64,000 nucleotides of DNA, from assembly GCF_001633105.1 (NCBI RefSeq), contig NZ_LUKZ01000008.1:68126-132125 (forward strand), written 5' to 3'. The stretch comes from Acidovorax sp. GW101-3H11 (GTDB taxonomy: Bacteria; Pseudomonadota; Gammaproteobacteria; Burkholderiales; Burkholderiaceae_C). Both the position numbers and the translations under genes were made by a program. Below the pieces are notes generated by a model. That model worked only from the letters and a program-made list of their open reading frames with translations, ran no database searches and had not been told where the DNA came from. Positions 39,095 through 48,615 of the stretch are shown here, piece by piece (the first letter of the stretch is position 1; every line of letters begins with the position of its first letter).

Positions 39095-40570
39095 TTGAGC
39101 ACCGACACCCTGAACGTCGCCGGCATCGCCGTATCGCCCCACCACTACATCGACGGCCAGCGCGTGGCGTCCGACATGCGCTTCGACCTGCACTCGCCCA
39201 TCGACCAGGCGCTGCTGGGCCGCATCAGCGAAGGCTCGCCCGCCCATGTGGATGCGGCCGTCAGCGCAGCGGCGCGCGCCTTTCCGGCCTGGAGCGCGCT
39301 TACGGCCGCCGAGCGCAAGCCCTACCTGGACCGCTTTGCCGCAGAGATCGGAAAGCGCGCCGAGGCCTTCTGCACACTCGAATCCAACGATGCGGGCGTG
39401 CTGCTCTCGCGCATGAAGCACGGCGTGGTGCCGCGCGCCATGCTCAACATCACCTGGTTCGCGGAGCATGCCCTCAGCTTGCAGGACCGTCCCATCGAGA
39501 CCGAGCAGGCCACCCACCTCGTGCGCCACGACCCGGCCGGCGTGGTCGCCATCATCACGCCCTGGAACGCGCCGCTGATGCTCGCCACCTGGAAGCTGGG
39601 CCCGGCCCTGGCCGCAGGCAACTGCGTCATCGTCAAGCCGCCGGAGTGGGCGCCGCTCACCAGCAGCCTGCTGGCCGACTGCGCGCACGCGGCCGGCCTG
39701 CCGCCCGGGGTGTTCAACATCGTGCAAGGCGCGGGCGTCAGCACCGGTGCGCGCCTGGTCAGCGACCCGCGCCTGGCGCGCATCTCGTTCACCGGATCCG
39801 TGCCCACGGCCAAGTGGATCGCCCAGTCGGCCGGCGCCAACCTCGTGCCCTGCAGCCTGGAGCTGGGCGGCAAGTCGGCCTTCATCGTGCTGGAAGACGC
39901 CGACATCGACAACGCCGCCGCCACCGGCGCGCTGATGTACCGCAACGCCGGCCAGGTGTGCCTGGCGGGCACGCGTTTCCTCGTGCACCGCAAGGTGCAT
40001 GATGCCTTCGTGGCGGCGCTGCGTGGCTATGTCGAGAAGCTCACCGTGGGCGACCCGCGCGACGGGGCCACCGAGGTCGGCCCCATCATCCACCCGCGCC
40101 AGGTCGAGCGTGTACACGGCTTCGTGCAGCGTGCCGTGGCCGATGGCGCTACGCTGCTCTGGGGCGGTGCGCAGCACCCCTTCGGAGCGCAGTATTACCA
40201 GCCCACCCTGCTCACCGATGTGCGCCAGGACAGCGAGATCGTGCAGAACGAGGTCTTCGGCCCCGTGCTCACGCTGCAAACCTTCGACAGCGACGAGGAG
40301 GCCATTGCCCTGGCCAACGGCACGGACTACGGCCTGGGCGGCGTGTGCTACGGCGCCACGGAGCACGCCAGCGCCGTGGCGCAGCAGGTGCGCACGGGCT
40401 TCATCTGGGTCAACAGCTTCGGCATCCGCGACCTGGCCGCGCCGTTTGGCGGCATCAAGCGCAGCGGCGTGGGCCGCGAGGGTGGGGACTGGAGCTTCGA
40501 GTTCTTCTGCGACGTCAAGGATGTCGTTGTTCCGAAAAAGCCCTTCCGCGCCAGCTTCAGCCACCGCTAA
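39095..40570 (+). CDS. hpaE: 5-Carboxymethyl-2-hydroxymuconate semialdehyde dehydrogenase-like ALDH
   Basis: NAD-dependent aldehyde dehydrogenase of 491 aa from a TTG at 39095 (GGAG ribosome-binding site 7 nt before). The catalytic Cys is in GQVCLAG and the general-base Glu in LELGGKS. The C-terminal signature VNSFGIRDLAAPFGGIKRSGVGREGG..FEFF closely resembles HpaE of the homoprotocatechuate pathway. In-frame codons extend back to 39005, but the TTG has the better ribosome-binding site. It is followed 22 bp later by the dioxygenase gene. Confidence 0.85.
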   Translation: MSTDTLNVAGIAVSPHHYIDGQRVASDMRFDLHSPIDQALLGRISEGSPAHVDAAVSAAARAFPAWSALTAAERKPYLDRFAAEIGKRAEAFCTLESNDAGVLLSRMKHGVVPRAMLNITWFAEHALSLQDRPIETEQATHLVRHDPAGVVAIITPWNAPLMLATWKLGPALAAGNCVIVKPPEWAPLTSSLLADCAHAAGLPPGVFNIVQGAGVSTGARLVSDPRLARISFTGSVPTAKWIAQSAGANLVPCSLELGGKSAFIVLEDADIDNAAATGALMYRNAGQVCLAGTRFLVHRKVHDAFVAALRGYVEKLTVGDPRDGATEVGPIIHPRQVERVHGFVQRAVADGATLLWGGAQHPFGAQYYQPTLLTDVRQDSEIVQNEVFGPVLTLQTFDSDEEAIALANGTDYGLGGVCYGATEHASAVAQQVRTGFIWVNSFGIRDLAAPFGGIKRSGVGREGGDWSFEFFCDVKDVVVPKKPFRASFSHR

Positions 40571-40592
40571 CCATACTCAAAGGAAACACACC

Positions 40593-41492
40593 ATGGGAAG
40601 CATTGTTGGCGCCGCCATCGTCTCGCACCACCCTGGCCTGATGCAGTGCGAGGAATTCCGCGTGCTGCAGGGCGCAGGGGCCGACTCGGACCTCATCCCC
40701 GGTTACGCGCGCCTGCGCGAGAAGATTGCCGAGACCCGGCCCGACGTGGCCATCATTTTCGACTCGCACTGGTTCACCACCGGCTACCACCTGGTGGACG
40801 GCGCCGTGCGCTACCGGGGCACCTACATTTCCGACGAGATGCCCTGGTACCTGCACGGCGTGCCCTATGACTACCGGGGCCATCCCGATCTGGCACTGGC
40901 CATCGAGGCCGTGTCGCGCGAACAGAAGGGCTACAACCGCGTCATCAACCACCCCGACTTGGGCAAGCACTACGCCACCATCAACCTGGTCAAGCAGCTG
41001 CGCCTGGAGCGCAGCGACACGCCCGTGGTCACCGTGAGCTCGTGCCAGAACTGCGACTGGCGCCACTTCCTGAAATCGGGCGAGGCGATTGCCGAGGCCG
41101 TGCGGCGCAGCGGCCTGCGCGTGCTGCTGCTCGCCTCGGGCGCTCTCAGTCACAAGTTCAACCCCATCGACTGGAAGCCCAAGCACCCGCGCATCTTCCA
41201 CGAGAGCAATGTCTCGCGCCCCGAAAACATCGTGAGCGACAAGGGCGCCATCGCGCTCATGGAGCAGGGCCGGCACGACATGGTGCTGGACCGTTGGCAG
41301 GACGAGTACCGCAAGATGCCCTGGGAGGCCTTCGGCGCGCACTACCTGCAGATGCTGGGCGCCATGGGTGGCGCGGACTGCCGAGCGAAGGGCGTGGCCC
41401 TGTCGGCCTACGAGAACGCGCGTGGCACGGGCAATGTGCACATGTGGTTCGATGGTGAAGCGTGCGAAGCAACGGCAAAGGTGGCGGCATGA
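40593..41492 (+). CDS. hpaD: Class III extradiol dioxygenase, homoprotocatechuate 2,3-dioxygenase-like
   Basis: A LigB-superfamily iron(II) ring-cleavage enzyme of 299 aa. It shares with HpaD the GAAIVSHHPG N-terminus (metal-binding His pair), IIFDSHWFTTGYHLVDG, YISDEMPWYLHGVPYDYRG and the LLASGALSHKFNP segment with a catalytic His. The likely reaction is meta-cleavage of 3,4-dihydroxyphenylacetate or a close analogue. AAAGGAAA is the ribosome-binding site. It overlaps the next gene by 4 nt. Confidence 0.85.
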   Translation: MGSIVGAAIVSHHPGLMQCEEFRVLQGAGADSDLIPGYARLREKIAETRPDVAIIFDSHWFTTGYHLVDGAVRYRGTYISDEMPWYLHGVPYDYRGHPDLALAIEAVSREQKGYNRVINHPDLGKHYATINLVKQLRLERSDTPVVTVSSCQNCDWRHFLKSGEAIAEAVRRSGLRVLLLASGALSHKFNPIDWKPKHPRIFHESNVSRPENIVSDKGAIALMEQGRHDMVLDRWQDEYRKMPWEAFGAHYLQMLGAMGGADCRAKGVALSAYENARGTGNVHMWFDGEACEATAKVAA

Positions 41493-42433
41493 ACTTCGAA
41501 TTTCCGATCACCGAGCTGCCCGCCGTGATGCGCGGCCCGCGCGTCGAGCGCCGCCGTGTGCTGGCGGGCGGCAGCGCCTGCTGGGGCACCATCGTGGAAG
41601 AAGGGGCGCAGCAGGGCCAATTGCGCCTGGACGATGGCCGCGTGCTCGACCCGGCCACGGTGCAGCACCTGCCGCCCGTTGCGCCCAGCAAGATCATCGC
41701 CGTGCACATCTCGTACAGCTCGCGCAGCTTCGAGACGCGCAACCAGCAGAGGCCCACCGAGACGCCCACCTACTTCACCAAGCCGCCGACCTCGGTCAAC
41801 GGCCATGGCTGCGAGATCCACAAGCCCGCCGACAGCCAGTACCTGAACTACGAGGGCGAGTACGCCGTGGTCATCGGCAAAACCTGCCGCAACGTGCTGC
41901 CCGACGAGGCCTGGGACTACATCGAGGGCTTTTGCCCCGCGCTCGACATGGGCCTGCAGAACTACCGCGATACCGACCAGGGCAGCATGCTGCGCGTGAA
42001 GGGGGCGGACACGTTGCTGCCCATCGGGCCGGGCATCGTGCGCGGCGTGAACCTGTTCGCGCAGACCCTGCGCACCTACCGCAATGGCCTGGTGGTGCAG
42101 GAGGCGCACATCGGCGACGAGACCATCTGGGGCCCGCACTACGTGGTGGCCGACATCGCGCGCCACATCACCCTGGTGCCGGGCGACGTGATCCTGATGG
42201 GCACGCCCTGCCACTCGCGCTCGGTGGACCCGGGCGACCGGGTGGAGTGCGAGATCACCGGCCTGGGCCGCCTGGCCGGCACGGTGGTCGCCATCGCCGC
42301 GCCGCGCGCCTCGGCCCTGGGTGTGGGCCACCAGCCTACCGACAGCCCCGAGGTGCGGCGCGTGGCCTGCGGCTTCGACGAACGCGTGCCCGAGCACCTC
42401 AAGGCCAACTACCGGCAGGCCGCCAAGAAGTAA
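41489..42433 (+). CDS. Fumarylacetoacetate hydrolase (FAH) family protein, HpaG-like
   Basis: A 314-aa single-domain FAH-fold enzyme. The C-terminal two thirds carries the metal-binding pattern NYEGEYAVVIGKTCRNV, TLRTYRNGLVVQEAHIGDETIWG and VILMGTPCHSRSVDPGDRVECEITGLG. HpaG of E. coli joins two such domains and does both isomerisation and decarboxylation; this protein has only one, so which step it does is open. It is coupled to the dioxygenase gene by an ATGA overlap. Confidence 0.82.
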   Translation: MNFEFPITELPAVMRGPRVERRRVLAGGSACWGTIVEEGAQQGQLRLDDGRVLDPATVQHLPPVAPSKIIAVHISYSSRSFETRNQQRPTETPTYFTKPPTSVNGHGCEIHKPADSQYLNYEGEYAVVIGKTCRNVLPDEAWDYIEGFCPALDMGLQNYRDTDQGSMLRVKGADTLLPIGPGIVRGVNLFAQTLRTYRNGLVVQEAHIGDETIWGPHYVVADIARHITLVPGDVILMGTPCHSRSVDPGDRVECEITGLGRLAGTVVAIAAPRASALGVGHQPTDSPEVRRVACGFDERVPEHLKANYRQAAKK

Positions 42434-42460
42434 CCCACCACCACACACAGGAGACAAACC

Positions 42461-43459
42461 ATGACCCTTCTTTCCACATCCCTGTCGCGCCGTGGCGCTC
42501 TGCAATGGGCCCTGGCCAGTGCAGCGGGCAGCATGCCCTTTCTGGCCCAGGCCCAGGCCATCGATGCCGTGAAGATCCTCGCCGGATTTGCCGCCGGTGG
42601 CACCGTGGACACGCTGGCGCGCCGCGTGGCGACCCAGATCGCGGGCGGCTACGCCAAATCGGCCGTGGTGGAGAACAAGACCGGCGCGGGTGGGCAGATC
42701 GCCATCACCACGCTCAAGGCCGCTCCGGCCGACGGCGCCACGCTGCTGGCCACGCCCATGTCCATGCTGGGCATCTACCCCCACACCTACAAGAAGCTGC
42801 CCTATGACCCCGTGGCCGACGTGACGCCCGTCTCGTTGGGCGTGGTGTTCGACATGGGTTTTGCCGTGGGCCCGCAGGTGCCCGTGTCGGTCAAGACCGT
42901 GCCCGAGTTCCTGGAGTGGTGCAAGTCCAACCCCACCGGCGCCAACTTCGGCTCGCCCGCGCCGGGTTCGGTGCCGCACTTTGTGGGCGAACTCATCAGC
43001 CGCGCGGGCAAGGTGGACATGCGCCATGTGGGCTTTCGTGGCTCGCAGCCCGCCATCCTGGACCTGCTGGGCGGGCAGATCGCGGCAGTCTCTGCGCCGG
43101 TGGGCGAATTTTTGCCGCACCTGCAAGGCGGCAAGCTGCGGGTGCTCGCCACCTCGGGCGCCACACGCAACAAGTTTGTGCCGGGCGTCAGCACCCTGGT
43201 CGAACAGGGTTTGCAGGACATGGTCTACGGCGAGTGGTTCGGGTTTTTTCTGCCGGGCAAGGCGCCTGCCGAGGTGGTGCAAAAGGCCAATGCCGCCATC
43301 CGCACGGCGCTGGCCGACAAGGACGTGGTTGCCGGGTTGGCCGCCATGGGGCTGGAGGCGCGCTCGTCCACACCGGCCGAGCTGGCGGCGCTGCTCAAGG
43401 CCGATGGCGACAAGTGGGGGCCGATCGTCAAGGCCATCGGTTTCACCGCGGAATCCTGA
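42461..43459 (+). CDS. Bug/TctC family binding protein in the hpa-type cluster
   Basis: A 332-aa periplasmic binding protein. The signal peptide has a twin-arginine-like start ([20 protein letters not shown]). The mature region opens [22 protein letters not shown] and holds the typical GAGGQIA turn. Its place inside a ring-cleavage operon suggests that it binds the aromatic substrate for uptake or sensing. No TctAB partner is present. GGAGACAA precedes the ATG. Confidence 0.88.
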   Translation: MTLLSTSLSRRGALQWALASAAGSMPFLAQAQAIDAVKILAGFAAGGTVDTLARRVATQIAGGYAKSAVVENKTGAGGQIAITTLKAAPADGATLLATPMSMLGIYPHTYKKLPYDPVADVTPVSLGVVFDMGFAVGPQVPVSVKTVPEFLEWCKSNPTGANFGSPAPGSVPHFVGELISRAGKVDMRHVGFRGSQPAILDLLGGQIAAVSAPVGEFLPHLQGGKLRVLATSGATRNKFVPGVSTLVEQGLQDMVYGEWFGFFLPGKAPAEVVQKANAAIRTALADKDVVAGLAAMGLEARSSTPAELAALLKADGDKWGPIVKAIGFTAES

Positions 43460-43469
43460 GGACGCACCG

Positions 43470-44285
43470 ATGCTTGACGACGCACTGATCCAGCAACTGG
43501 CCAGCGAACTGCACCAGGCAGAGAAGACCCGCGTGCAGGTGGAGCATTTCTCCAAGCGCCACCCCGGCATGACGGTGCAGGACGGCTATGCCATCTCGCG
43601 CGCCTGGGTGGCGATGAAGATCGCCGAGGGCCGCACGGTGCGCGGCCACAAGATCGGCCTGACCTCGCGCGCCATGCAGGTGGCCAGCCAGATCACCGAG
43701 CCCGATTTCGGTACCCTGCTGGACGACATGTTCTTTGCCGAGGGCTGTGACATCCCCATGCAGCGCTTCATCCTGCCGCGCGTGGAGGTGGAGCTGGCCT
43801 TCGTGCTCCACAAGCCGCTGCGCGGCGAGCCGGGGCGTCCGCCGGTGAACATCTTCGATGTGCTGGCCGCCACCGAGTACGTGGTGCCCGCCATCGAGAT
43901 CATCGATGCGCGCATCGAGCAGCACGACCGCCACACGGGCGGGATGCGCAAGGTGTTCGACACCATCTCGGACAACGCAGCCAATGCTGGCATCGTCACC
44001 GGCGGGCGCCCCGTGCGGCCCGATGCGGTGGACCTGCGCTGGTGCGGCGCACTGCTGTACAAGAACGGCGTGATCGAGGAGTCGGGCCTGGCAGCGGCCG
44101 TGCTCAACCACCCGGCCACGGGCGTGGCCTGGCTGGCCAACAAGCTGGCACCCTATGGCGAAGGGCTGGCGGCGGGTGAGGTGGTGCTGGGCGGCTCGTT
44201 CACCCGGCCGGTGTCGGCTGCGGCGGGCGACACCTTCCATGCGGACTACGGGCCGCTGGGCAACATCGCCTTCCGCTTTGTGTGA
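43470..44285 (+). CDS. hpaH: 2-Oxo-hept-4-ene-1,7-dioate hydratase
   Basis: A 271-aa member of the hydratase/decarboxylase family (HpaH, MhpD). The conserved blocks are [52 protein letters not shown] and [13 protein letters not shown]. It adds water to the dienoate product before aldolase cleavage. The ATG at 43470 follows the Bug gene by 10 bp; upstream residues in this frame are not family-like. It is the last gene of the cluster; no HpaI aldolase follows. Confidence 0.9.
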   Translation: MLDDALIQQLASELHQAEKTRVQVEHFSKRHPGMTVQDGYAISRAWVAMKIAEGRTVRGHKIGLTSRAMQVASQITEPDFGTLLDDMFFAEGCDIPMQRFILPRVEVELAFVLHKPLRGEPGRPPVNIFDVLAATEYVVPAIEIIDARIEQHDRHTGGMRKVFDTISDNAANAGIVTGGRPVRPDAVDLRWCGALLYKNGVIEESGLAAAVLNHPATGVAWLANKLAPYGEGLAAGEVVLGGSFTRPVSAAAGDTFHADYGPLGNIAFRFV

Positions 44286-44287
44286 GC

Positions 44288-44321
44288 GGCGCGCGCACCA
44301 CACACGGCGCCAGGCTTTTTT
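44288..44321 (+). terminator. Possible terminator after hpaH
   Basis: GGCGC pairs with GCGCC across a 14-nt loop and is followed by CTTTTTTC. The neighbouring gene converges here. Confidence 0.35.
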
Positions 44322-46069
44322 CAGGGCCGCAGCTGGAGCTTGTCGGCCGCACTTTCGGGTGCGGCGGCATCGGGCGGGTTCATGTCTGCTTCGCTGGCGG
44401 CGGGGGCCACAGGGCTGCTGCCCTCCACGGCGTTGCGTGAGCGGATCACCACACCTCCGGGCCGCCGCTCGCTGTCCTGGCCCAAGATGGCGCGTGCGGG
44501 GGCATTGCCAATGCGCTGGCGCAGCGCATCAATGGCCTCCTGCAGCGGCTCGGGCGATGCAATGCGCGCGCCGTGCCGCAGCAGCACCTGCTGCGACAGG
44601 TCCAGCAACTTGGAGTTGAGGGTGGGGGTGGCCTGCTGCAACAGGTTCTGCACGGCGCCTGCGGGGTCGCCCGACAGGCTCTGGGCCATGGCGACTTCGG
44701 CGGCCTTGTTGACCTGCTGCAGGCAGTCGCGCACCAGCACGCCATAGGGTTCGTGCAGGCTGCAGGCGTTGGCCATCAGTTCGGTCAGCCCGCGCGTGTT
44801 GGCGTAGCGCATGCCCAGGGCGCGCACCCAGCTCTCACCCTCAGACAATTCGATGGACGTGACGGCCAGCACCGCTAGCAGGCTGCCCAGGTTGCAGGCT
44901 GCCTCAAAGTCAAAACTGGCGGTCGTGATTTCGCGTGCCATGGCGCGCACCGATTCCACCGCCTGTGAAAACTGCCGCTGCTGGATCAGCTGCAGCGCCC
45001 GCGCCACGTCGGCAAAGCGGCGGATGCGTGGGCTGTCGGCGTGGCGCTCCAGGATGCGCGCAAAGTCGGCCATGCAGCGCTCGATGCCCTTGCGGTCGTT
45101 CTCGGCATAGTAGGCAAAGGTCAGCAGCACCAGCGACTGGTAGTCGAACAGCTTGGAGTCGATCCCCAGCACCACGGCCCGGGCCAGCACCTTGGTGGCC
45201 GTCTCGCGGTCGCCCATGTAGTACGACATCATCCCCAGCTTCTGCAGCCGCACCACCGAGTCGGGCGTGAGCGTGCTGGCCGTGCGGTAGGTCTCGATGG
45301 CCTGCGCAAAATTCCCCAGCTCCACCTGCGCGCGGCCGAGCACGTCGTAGGCATCGGCAAACGAGGCATCTTCGCCGATCAGCTCCTGCAAGGTGGTGAT
45401 GGCGCGCGCCGCCTGGCCCGACTCGATCTGCGCGCGCGCCACCCCGAGCTTGGCCCAGGGCAGGGCGCGTGCAGCGATCACGGCCTCGAACAGCGTGCGC
45501 GCCTCGTCGTGCCGGCCCAGGCGCAGCAGCAGCTCTGAGCCAATGCGCGCGGCATACAACCAGTAAGGCTTGCGCGCCTCAAAGCGCTCTACGCACAGCG
45601 CGGCGGCCTGCTCGAAGTCCTCGGCCTCGATGGCGTCGAAGATGGGCTTGAGGTGCACCTTGCGCAGGCGCGCCAGACTCAGGCGCTCGAACAGCGCGCT
45701 GGGTGTGAAGGGCTTGAGCAGGTAGCCATCCAGCGCCGATTCGGCAGCCTCGGCCACGGCGGCATACGAGGCCTCGGCCGTGACCATGAAAAACACGGTG
45801 GAAAACGGTAGCAGTTGCGCGCGCCGCAGGTCGTCCAGCAGGGTCTGGCCCGAGTAGTTGGCATCGCCAAAAAACTGGTCGCACAGCACGTAGTCAAACA
45901 CCGTGTGCTCCAGTCGGCTGCGTGCGTCCTGCACACGCGAGCACTGCACGATGCGGGTCACGCCGTACTCGCGCAATTGCCCCACCAGGATGCTGCGTGA
46001 CGTGGCATTGCTGTCCACAATCAGCGCCTGAACCTGCGGGGGAACGGGTTGTCGGTTCTCAGTGGCCAT
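44321..46069 (-). CDS. Response regulator receiver protein with TPR-like C-terminus
   Basis: A 582-aa cytoplasmic protein. The N-terminal receiver domain (residues ~14-130) has a probable phosphoacceptor Asp64 (LCDQ), Thr97 and Lys119 in LLKPFTP. Only one acidic residue (Asp19) is visible in the first acidic pocket. The rest is made of helix-pair repeats (TPR-like, ~140-520; for example AYDVLGRAQVELGNFAQAIETYRTA) and a disordered tail. No DNA-binding or enzyme domain is present, so it is likely to signal through protein contacts. No histidine kinase is adjacent. The ATG at 46069 is preferred over an upstream in-frame start. Confidence 0.85.
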   Translation of the reverse strand: MATENRQPVPPQVQALIVDSNATSRSILVGQLREYGVTRIVQCSRVQDARSRLEHTVFDYVLCDQFFGDANYSGQTLLDDLRRAQLLPFSTVFFMVTAEASYAAVAEAAESALDGYLLKPFTPSALFERLSLARLRKVHLKPIFDAIEAEDFEQAAALCVERFEARKPYWLYAARIGSELLLRLGRHDEARTLFEAVIAARALPWAKLGVARAQIESGQAARAITTLQELIGEDASFADAYDVLGRAQVELGNFAQAIETYRTASTLTPDSVVRLQKLGMMSYYMGDRETATKVLARAVVLGIDSKLFDYQSLVLLTFAYYAENDRKGIERCMADFARILERHADSPRIRRFADVARALQLIQQRQFSQAVESVRAMAREITTASFDFEAACNLGSLLAVLAVTSIELSEGESWVRALGMRYANTRGLTELMANACSLHEPYGVLVRDCLQQVNKAAEVAMAQSLSGDPAGAVQNLLQQATPTLNSKLLDLSQQVLLRHGARIASPEPLQEAIDALRQRIGNAPARAILGQDSERRPGGVVIRSRNAVEGSSPVAPAASEADMNPPDAAAPESAADKLQLRP

Positions 46070-46186
46070 GTGGCTGAACTGGCCTGTATGTGGTGTGAAG
46101 GAGACAGCCCCAGTGTACTGGCCCATGGCAGCCCGTGGGCGTCGGGCAAACCCGCTGCCCGCGTGGCTTGCGACACAATCAACAGT

Positions 46187-46420
46187 CCTAGAAACGGCAG
46201 TTGACCGCTTGCCATCTTCAAGAGATCCCGATGGATACTGACTTTCGCTGCTTCGTTGACGTTCGCCTGTGGAGTGGGCACGCTACACACTCGCCAGCAC
46301 CGCGCTCGCCGCGCCAGGCGGCGTTGCTCCTCCTTGCGGGCATGGGCCCGCTGCGTCCTCGCGCCTTGCCTGGCGCGCCGATCACGGCACTGGCAAGTGC
46401 GTTCAACTACCGTTTTTAGG
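46187..46420. repeat. Family-2 long palindromic element, copy C
   Basis: A 234-bp element with imperfect inverted ends. The left CCTAGAAACGGCAG and the reverse complement of the right CCTAAAAACGGTAG start the arms, and the inner arms share GCGCCAGGC. The centre (46318-46369) has the family core GCGGCGTTGC...CTTGC..hairpin..GCGCCTTGC. It ends 3 bp before the start codon of the next gene and contains that gene's weak AGG ribosome-binding site. A 62-codon open frame inside it (46231-46419) is judged spurious. It fills most of the 354-bp gap here. Confidence 0.7.
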
Positions 46421-46423
46421 ACC

Positions 46424-47161
46424 ATGCAACACGACGACATCCTGCGGGTAGCCACCTACAACATCCACAAGGGTGTGCAAGGCATCGGCCCCGCGCGGCG
46501 GCTGGAGATCCACAACCTGGGGCTGGCGGTCGAACAGCTCGATGCCGACATCGTCTGCCTGCAGGAGGTGCGCAAGCTGCACCGGCGTGAGGCGGCCTAC
46601 TTTCAGCGCTGGCCCGATGTGCCCCAGGCCGAGTTCCTGGCGCCCGAGGGCTACGAGGCGGTGTACCGCACCAACGCCTTTACCAAGCATGGCGAGCATG
46701 GCAATGCGCTGCTGTCGCGCTGGCCCGTGATCGGGCACCAGCACGAGGACATCTCCGACCACCGTTTCGAGCAGCGCGGCCTGCTGCATGTCGAGGTGGA
46801 TGCCCATGGCCGCAATGTGCATGTGATCGTGGTGCACCTGGGGCTCATCCCTGGCAGCCGGGTGCGGCAGATCGAGCGCCTGCAAAGTTTCATCGACCGC
46901 GAGGTGCCGCCCGGCGCGCCGCTGGTGGTGGCGGGCGATTTCAATGACTGGGGGCAGCAGCTCAAGCGCATGCTGGCCGGGTTTTCGCTCTACGAGTTCG
47001 AGGAACCACGCGCCTTCACCTACCCCGCGCGGCTGCCCCTGACCCAGCTCGACCATGTGTACGCTCGGGGCCTCACGCCCCTGTCGCTGCATGTGCCGCG
47101 TGGCCGCATCTGGTGGCGCATGTCCGACCACCTGCCGCTGATTGCGGAATTCCGGCTGTGA
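46424..47161 (+). CDS. Endonuclease/exonuclease/phosphatase (EEP) family protein, YbhP-like
   Basis: A 245-aa metal-dependent phosphohydrolase. EEP motifs: YNIHKG near the N-terminus, LQEV (metal Glu), HLGL, GDFND and the final SDHLPL (catalytic Asp-His). It is directly followed (4-bp gap) by a cardiolipin synthase gene, the pairing also seen as ybhP-clsB in enterobacteria, which hints at a lipid-related substrate. That role is inference. Confidence 0.88.
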   Translation: MQHDDILRVATYNIHKGVQGIGPARRLEIHNLGLAVEQLDADIVCLQEVRKLHRREAAYFQRWPDVPQAEFLAPEGYEAVYRTNAFTKHGEHGNALLSRWPVIGHQHEDISDHRFEQRGLLHVEVDAHGRNVHVIVVHLGLIPGSRVRQIERLQSFIDREVPPGAPLVVAGDFNDWGQQLKRMLAGFSLYEFEEPRAFTYPARLPLTQLDHVYARGLTPLSLHVPRGRIWWRMSDHLPLIAEFRL

Positions 47162-47165
47162 ACGC

Positions 47166-48404
47166 GTGAAGAAAAAACCGCCCCCGGTCCGTGGCACAGA
47201 GTTCTCGGACGACCACCGCGTGCACCTGTTGCAGGGCGCCGAGGAGCTGTTCCCCGCCCTGACCGAGGCCATGGACGCTGCGCTGTCGGACATCCAGTTC
47301 GAGACCTACATCTTCGACTTCACCGGCTCTGGCGCGGCCGTGGCCGAGGCGCTGATGCGCGCGGCGCAGCGGGGCGTGCGCACCCAGCTGGTGGTGGACG
47401 GTGTGGGCACCGGCGCGCTGCCCGAGACCTGGGCCGCGCGCCTGCAGGCCGCTGGCGTGCAATACAGCGTGTATTCGCCGCTGGGGCCCCTGGGCCTGCT
47501 GCTGCCCCACCGCTGGCGGCGCCTGCACCGCAAGCTGTGTGTGGTCGATGGCCGCCTGCTGTTCTGCGGCGGCATCAACGTGCTGGACGATTTTCACGAC
47601 CCCAACCACGGCACGCTCGATGCCCCCCGTTTTGACTTTGCCGTGCGCGCCACGGGCAGCCTGGTGGAGGCGGCCAGCGACACCATGGACCAGCTCTGGT
47701 GGCGCATGCAGGCCGTGCGCGACGCGCGCCAGCGCCGCCTGCCCGAGGCGCTGCAGGCCCTGCGTGCAGCCAGCAAGGCCCGGCACGCGGCCGACCCGGC
47801 CACCGACTCCGGCCCGCCCATGCGCGCCGCACTGGTGCTGCGCGACAACGTGCGCAACCGCAGCCGCATCGAAAAGGCCTATCGCCGTGCCATTGGCAAC
47901 GCGCGGCACGAGATCATCATTGCCAACGCCTACTTCATGCCCGGCGGCAAGCTGCGCCGCGCGCTGGTGATGGCCGCGCGCCGGGGCGTGCGCGTGCGCC
48001 TGCTGCTGCAGGGGCGCTATGAATACTTCATGCAGTACCACGCGGCCCGGCCGGTGTATGGCGCGCTGCTGGCGGCGGGGGTGGAGATCTACGAATACGC
48101 GCCCAGCTTTTTGCACGCCAAGGTGGCTGTGATCGACGCGCAGGGCGATCGGCCCTGGGCCACGGTGGGCTCGTCCAACCTCGACCCCCTCTCCCTGCTG
48201 CTGGCGCGCGAGGCCAATGTGGTGGTGGAAGACGGCGCCTTTGCCACCGACCTGCGCCAGCGCCTGGTGCACGCCATGCAGCACGCGGGCCGCCGCATGG
48301 ACCCGGCGCGCTACGCAGGCCGCCCGCTGCGCCAGCGCGTGCTTGACCGGATCGCCTTTGGCCTGATGCGGCTGGCGCTGTGGGTGACGGGCAACCGGTA
48401 TTGA
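47166..48404 (+). CDS. clsB: Cardiolipin synthase B-like phospholipase D family protein
   Basis: A 412-aa PLD-superfamily enzyme from a GTG at 47166. It carries two HKD motifs, HRKLCVVDGRLLFCGGIN in the first half and HAKVAVIDAQGDRPWATVGSSN in the second. Cardiolipin synthases of this type condense phosphatidylglycerol (or PG with PE) at the inner membrane. There are no N-terminal membrane segments, unlike ClsA and like ClsB/YbhO. It follows the EEP gene as an operon. Confidence 0.88.
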   Translation: MKKKPPPVRGTEFSDDHRVHLLQGAEELFPALTEAMDAALSDIQFETYIFDFTGSGAAVAEALMRAAQRGVRTQLVVDGVGTGALPETWAARLQAAGVQYSVYSPLGPLGLLLPHRWRRLHRKLCVVDGRLLFCGGINVLDDFHDPNHGTLDAPRFDFAVRATGSLVEAASDTMDQLWWRMQAVRDARQRRLPEALQALRAASKARHAADPATDSGPPMRAALVLRDNVRNRSRIEKAYRRAIGNARHEIIIANAYFMPGGKLRRALVMAARRGVRVRLLLQGRYEYFMQYHAARPVYGALLAAGVEIYEYAPSFLHAKVAVIDAQGDRPWATVGSSNLDPLSLLLAREANVVVEDGAFATDLRQRLVHAMQHAGRRMDPARYAGRPLRQRVLDRIAFGLMRLALWVTGNRY

Positions 48405-48515
48405 TAGAGAGCACACCCCCTGAGCAGCCCTGGCTTGGCTGCCTTGGCCTTGGCCGCGCCCGTTGGATAGGCCGCAGATGGCGCGCAGCGCCCCGCGTTG
48501 CTCCGTATTGCGATA

Positions 48516-48581
48516 TTGCTATAAAAAATATAGCTATCAAGGCACACCCAGCAGGCGCAGACGGCCTAAAACCCTTGAAAT
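48516..48581 (+). repeat. Family-1 dispersed repeat, copy 7 (clsB-folE gap)
   Basis: TTGCTATAAAAAATATAGCT, CAGCAGGCGCAGACGGCC, then TAAAACCCTTGAAAT, in family order. It lies 35 bp before the folE start. Confidence 0.7.
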
Positions 48582-48615
48582 CTGCAGAGTGTGGTTCGCT
48601 GTTACGATTCCGGCC

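Noticed and set aside
46231..46419. A 62-codon open frame with a weak ribosome-binding site before the EEP gene
   Set aside because: It lies wholly inside the palindromic element (copy C), and its composition follows the repeat.
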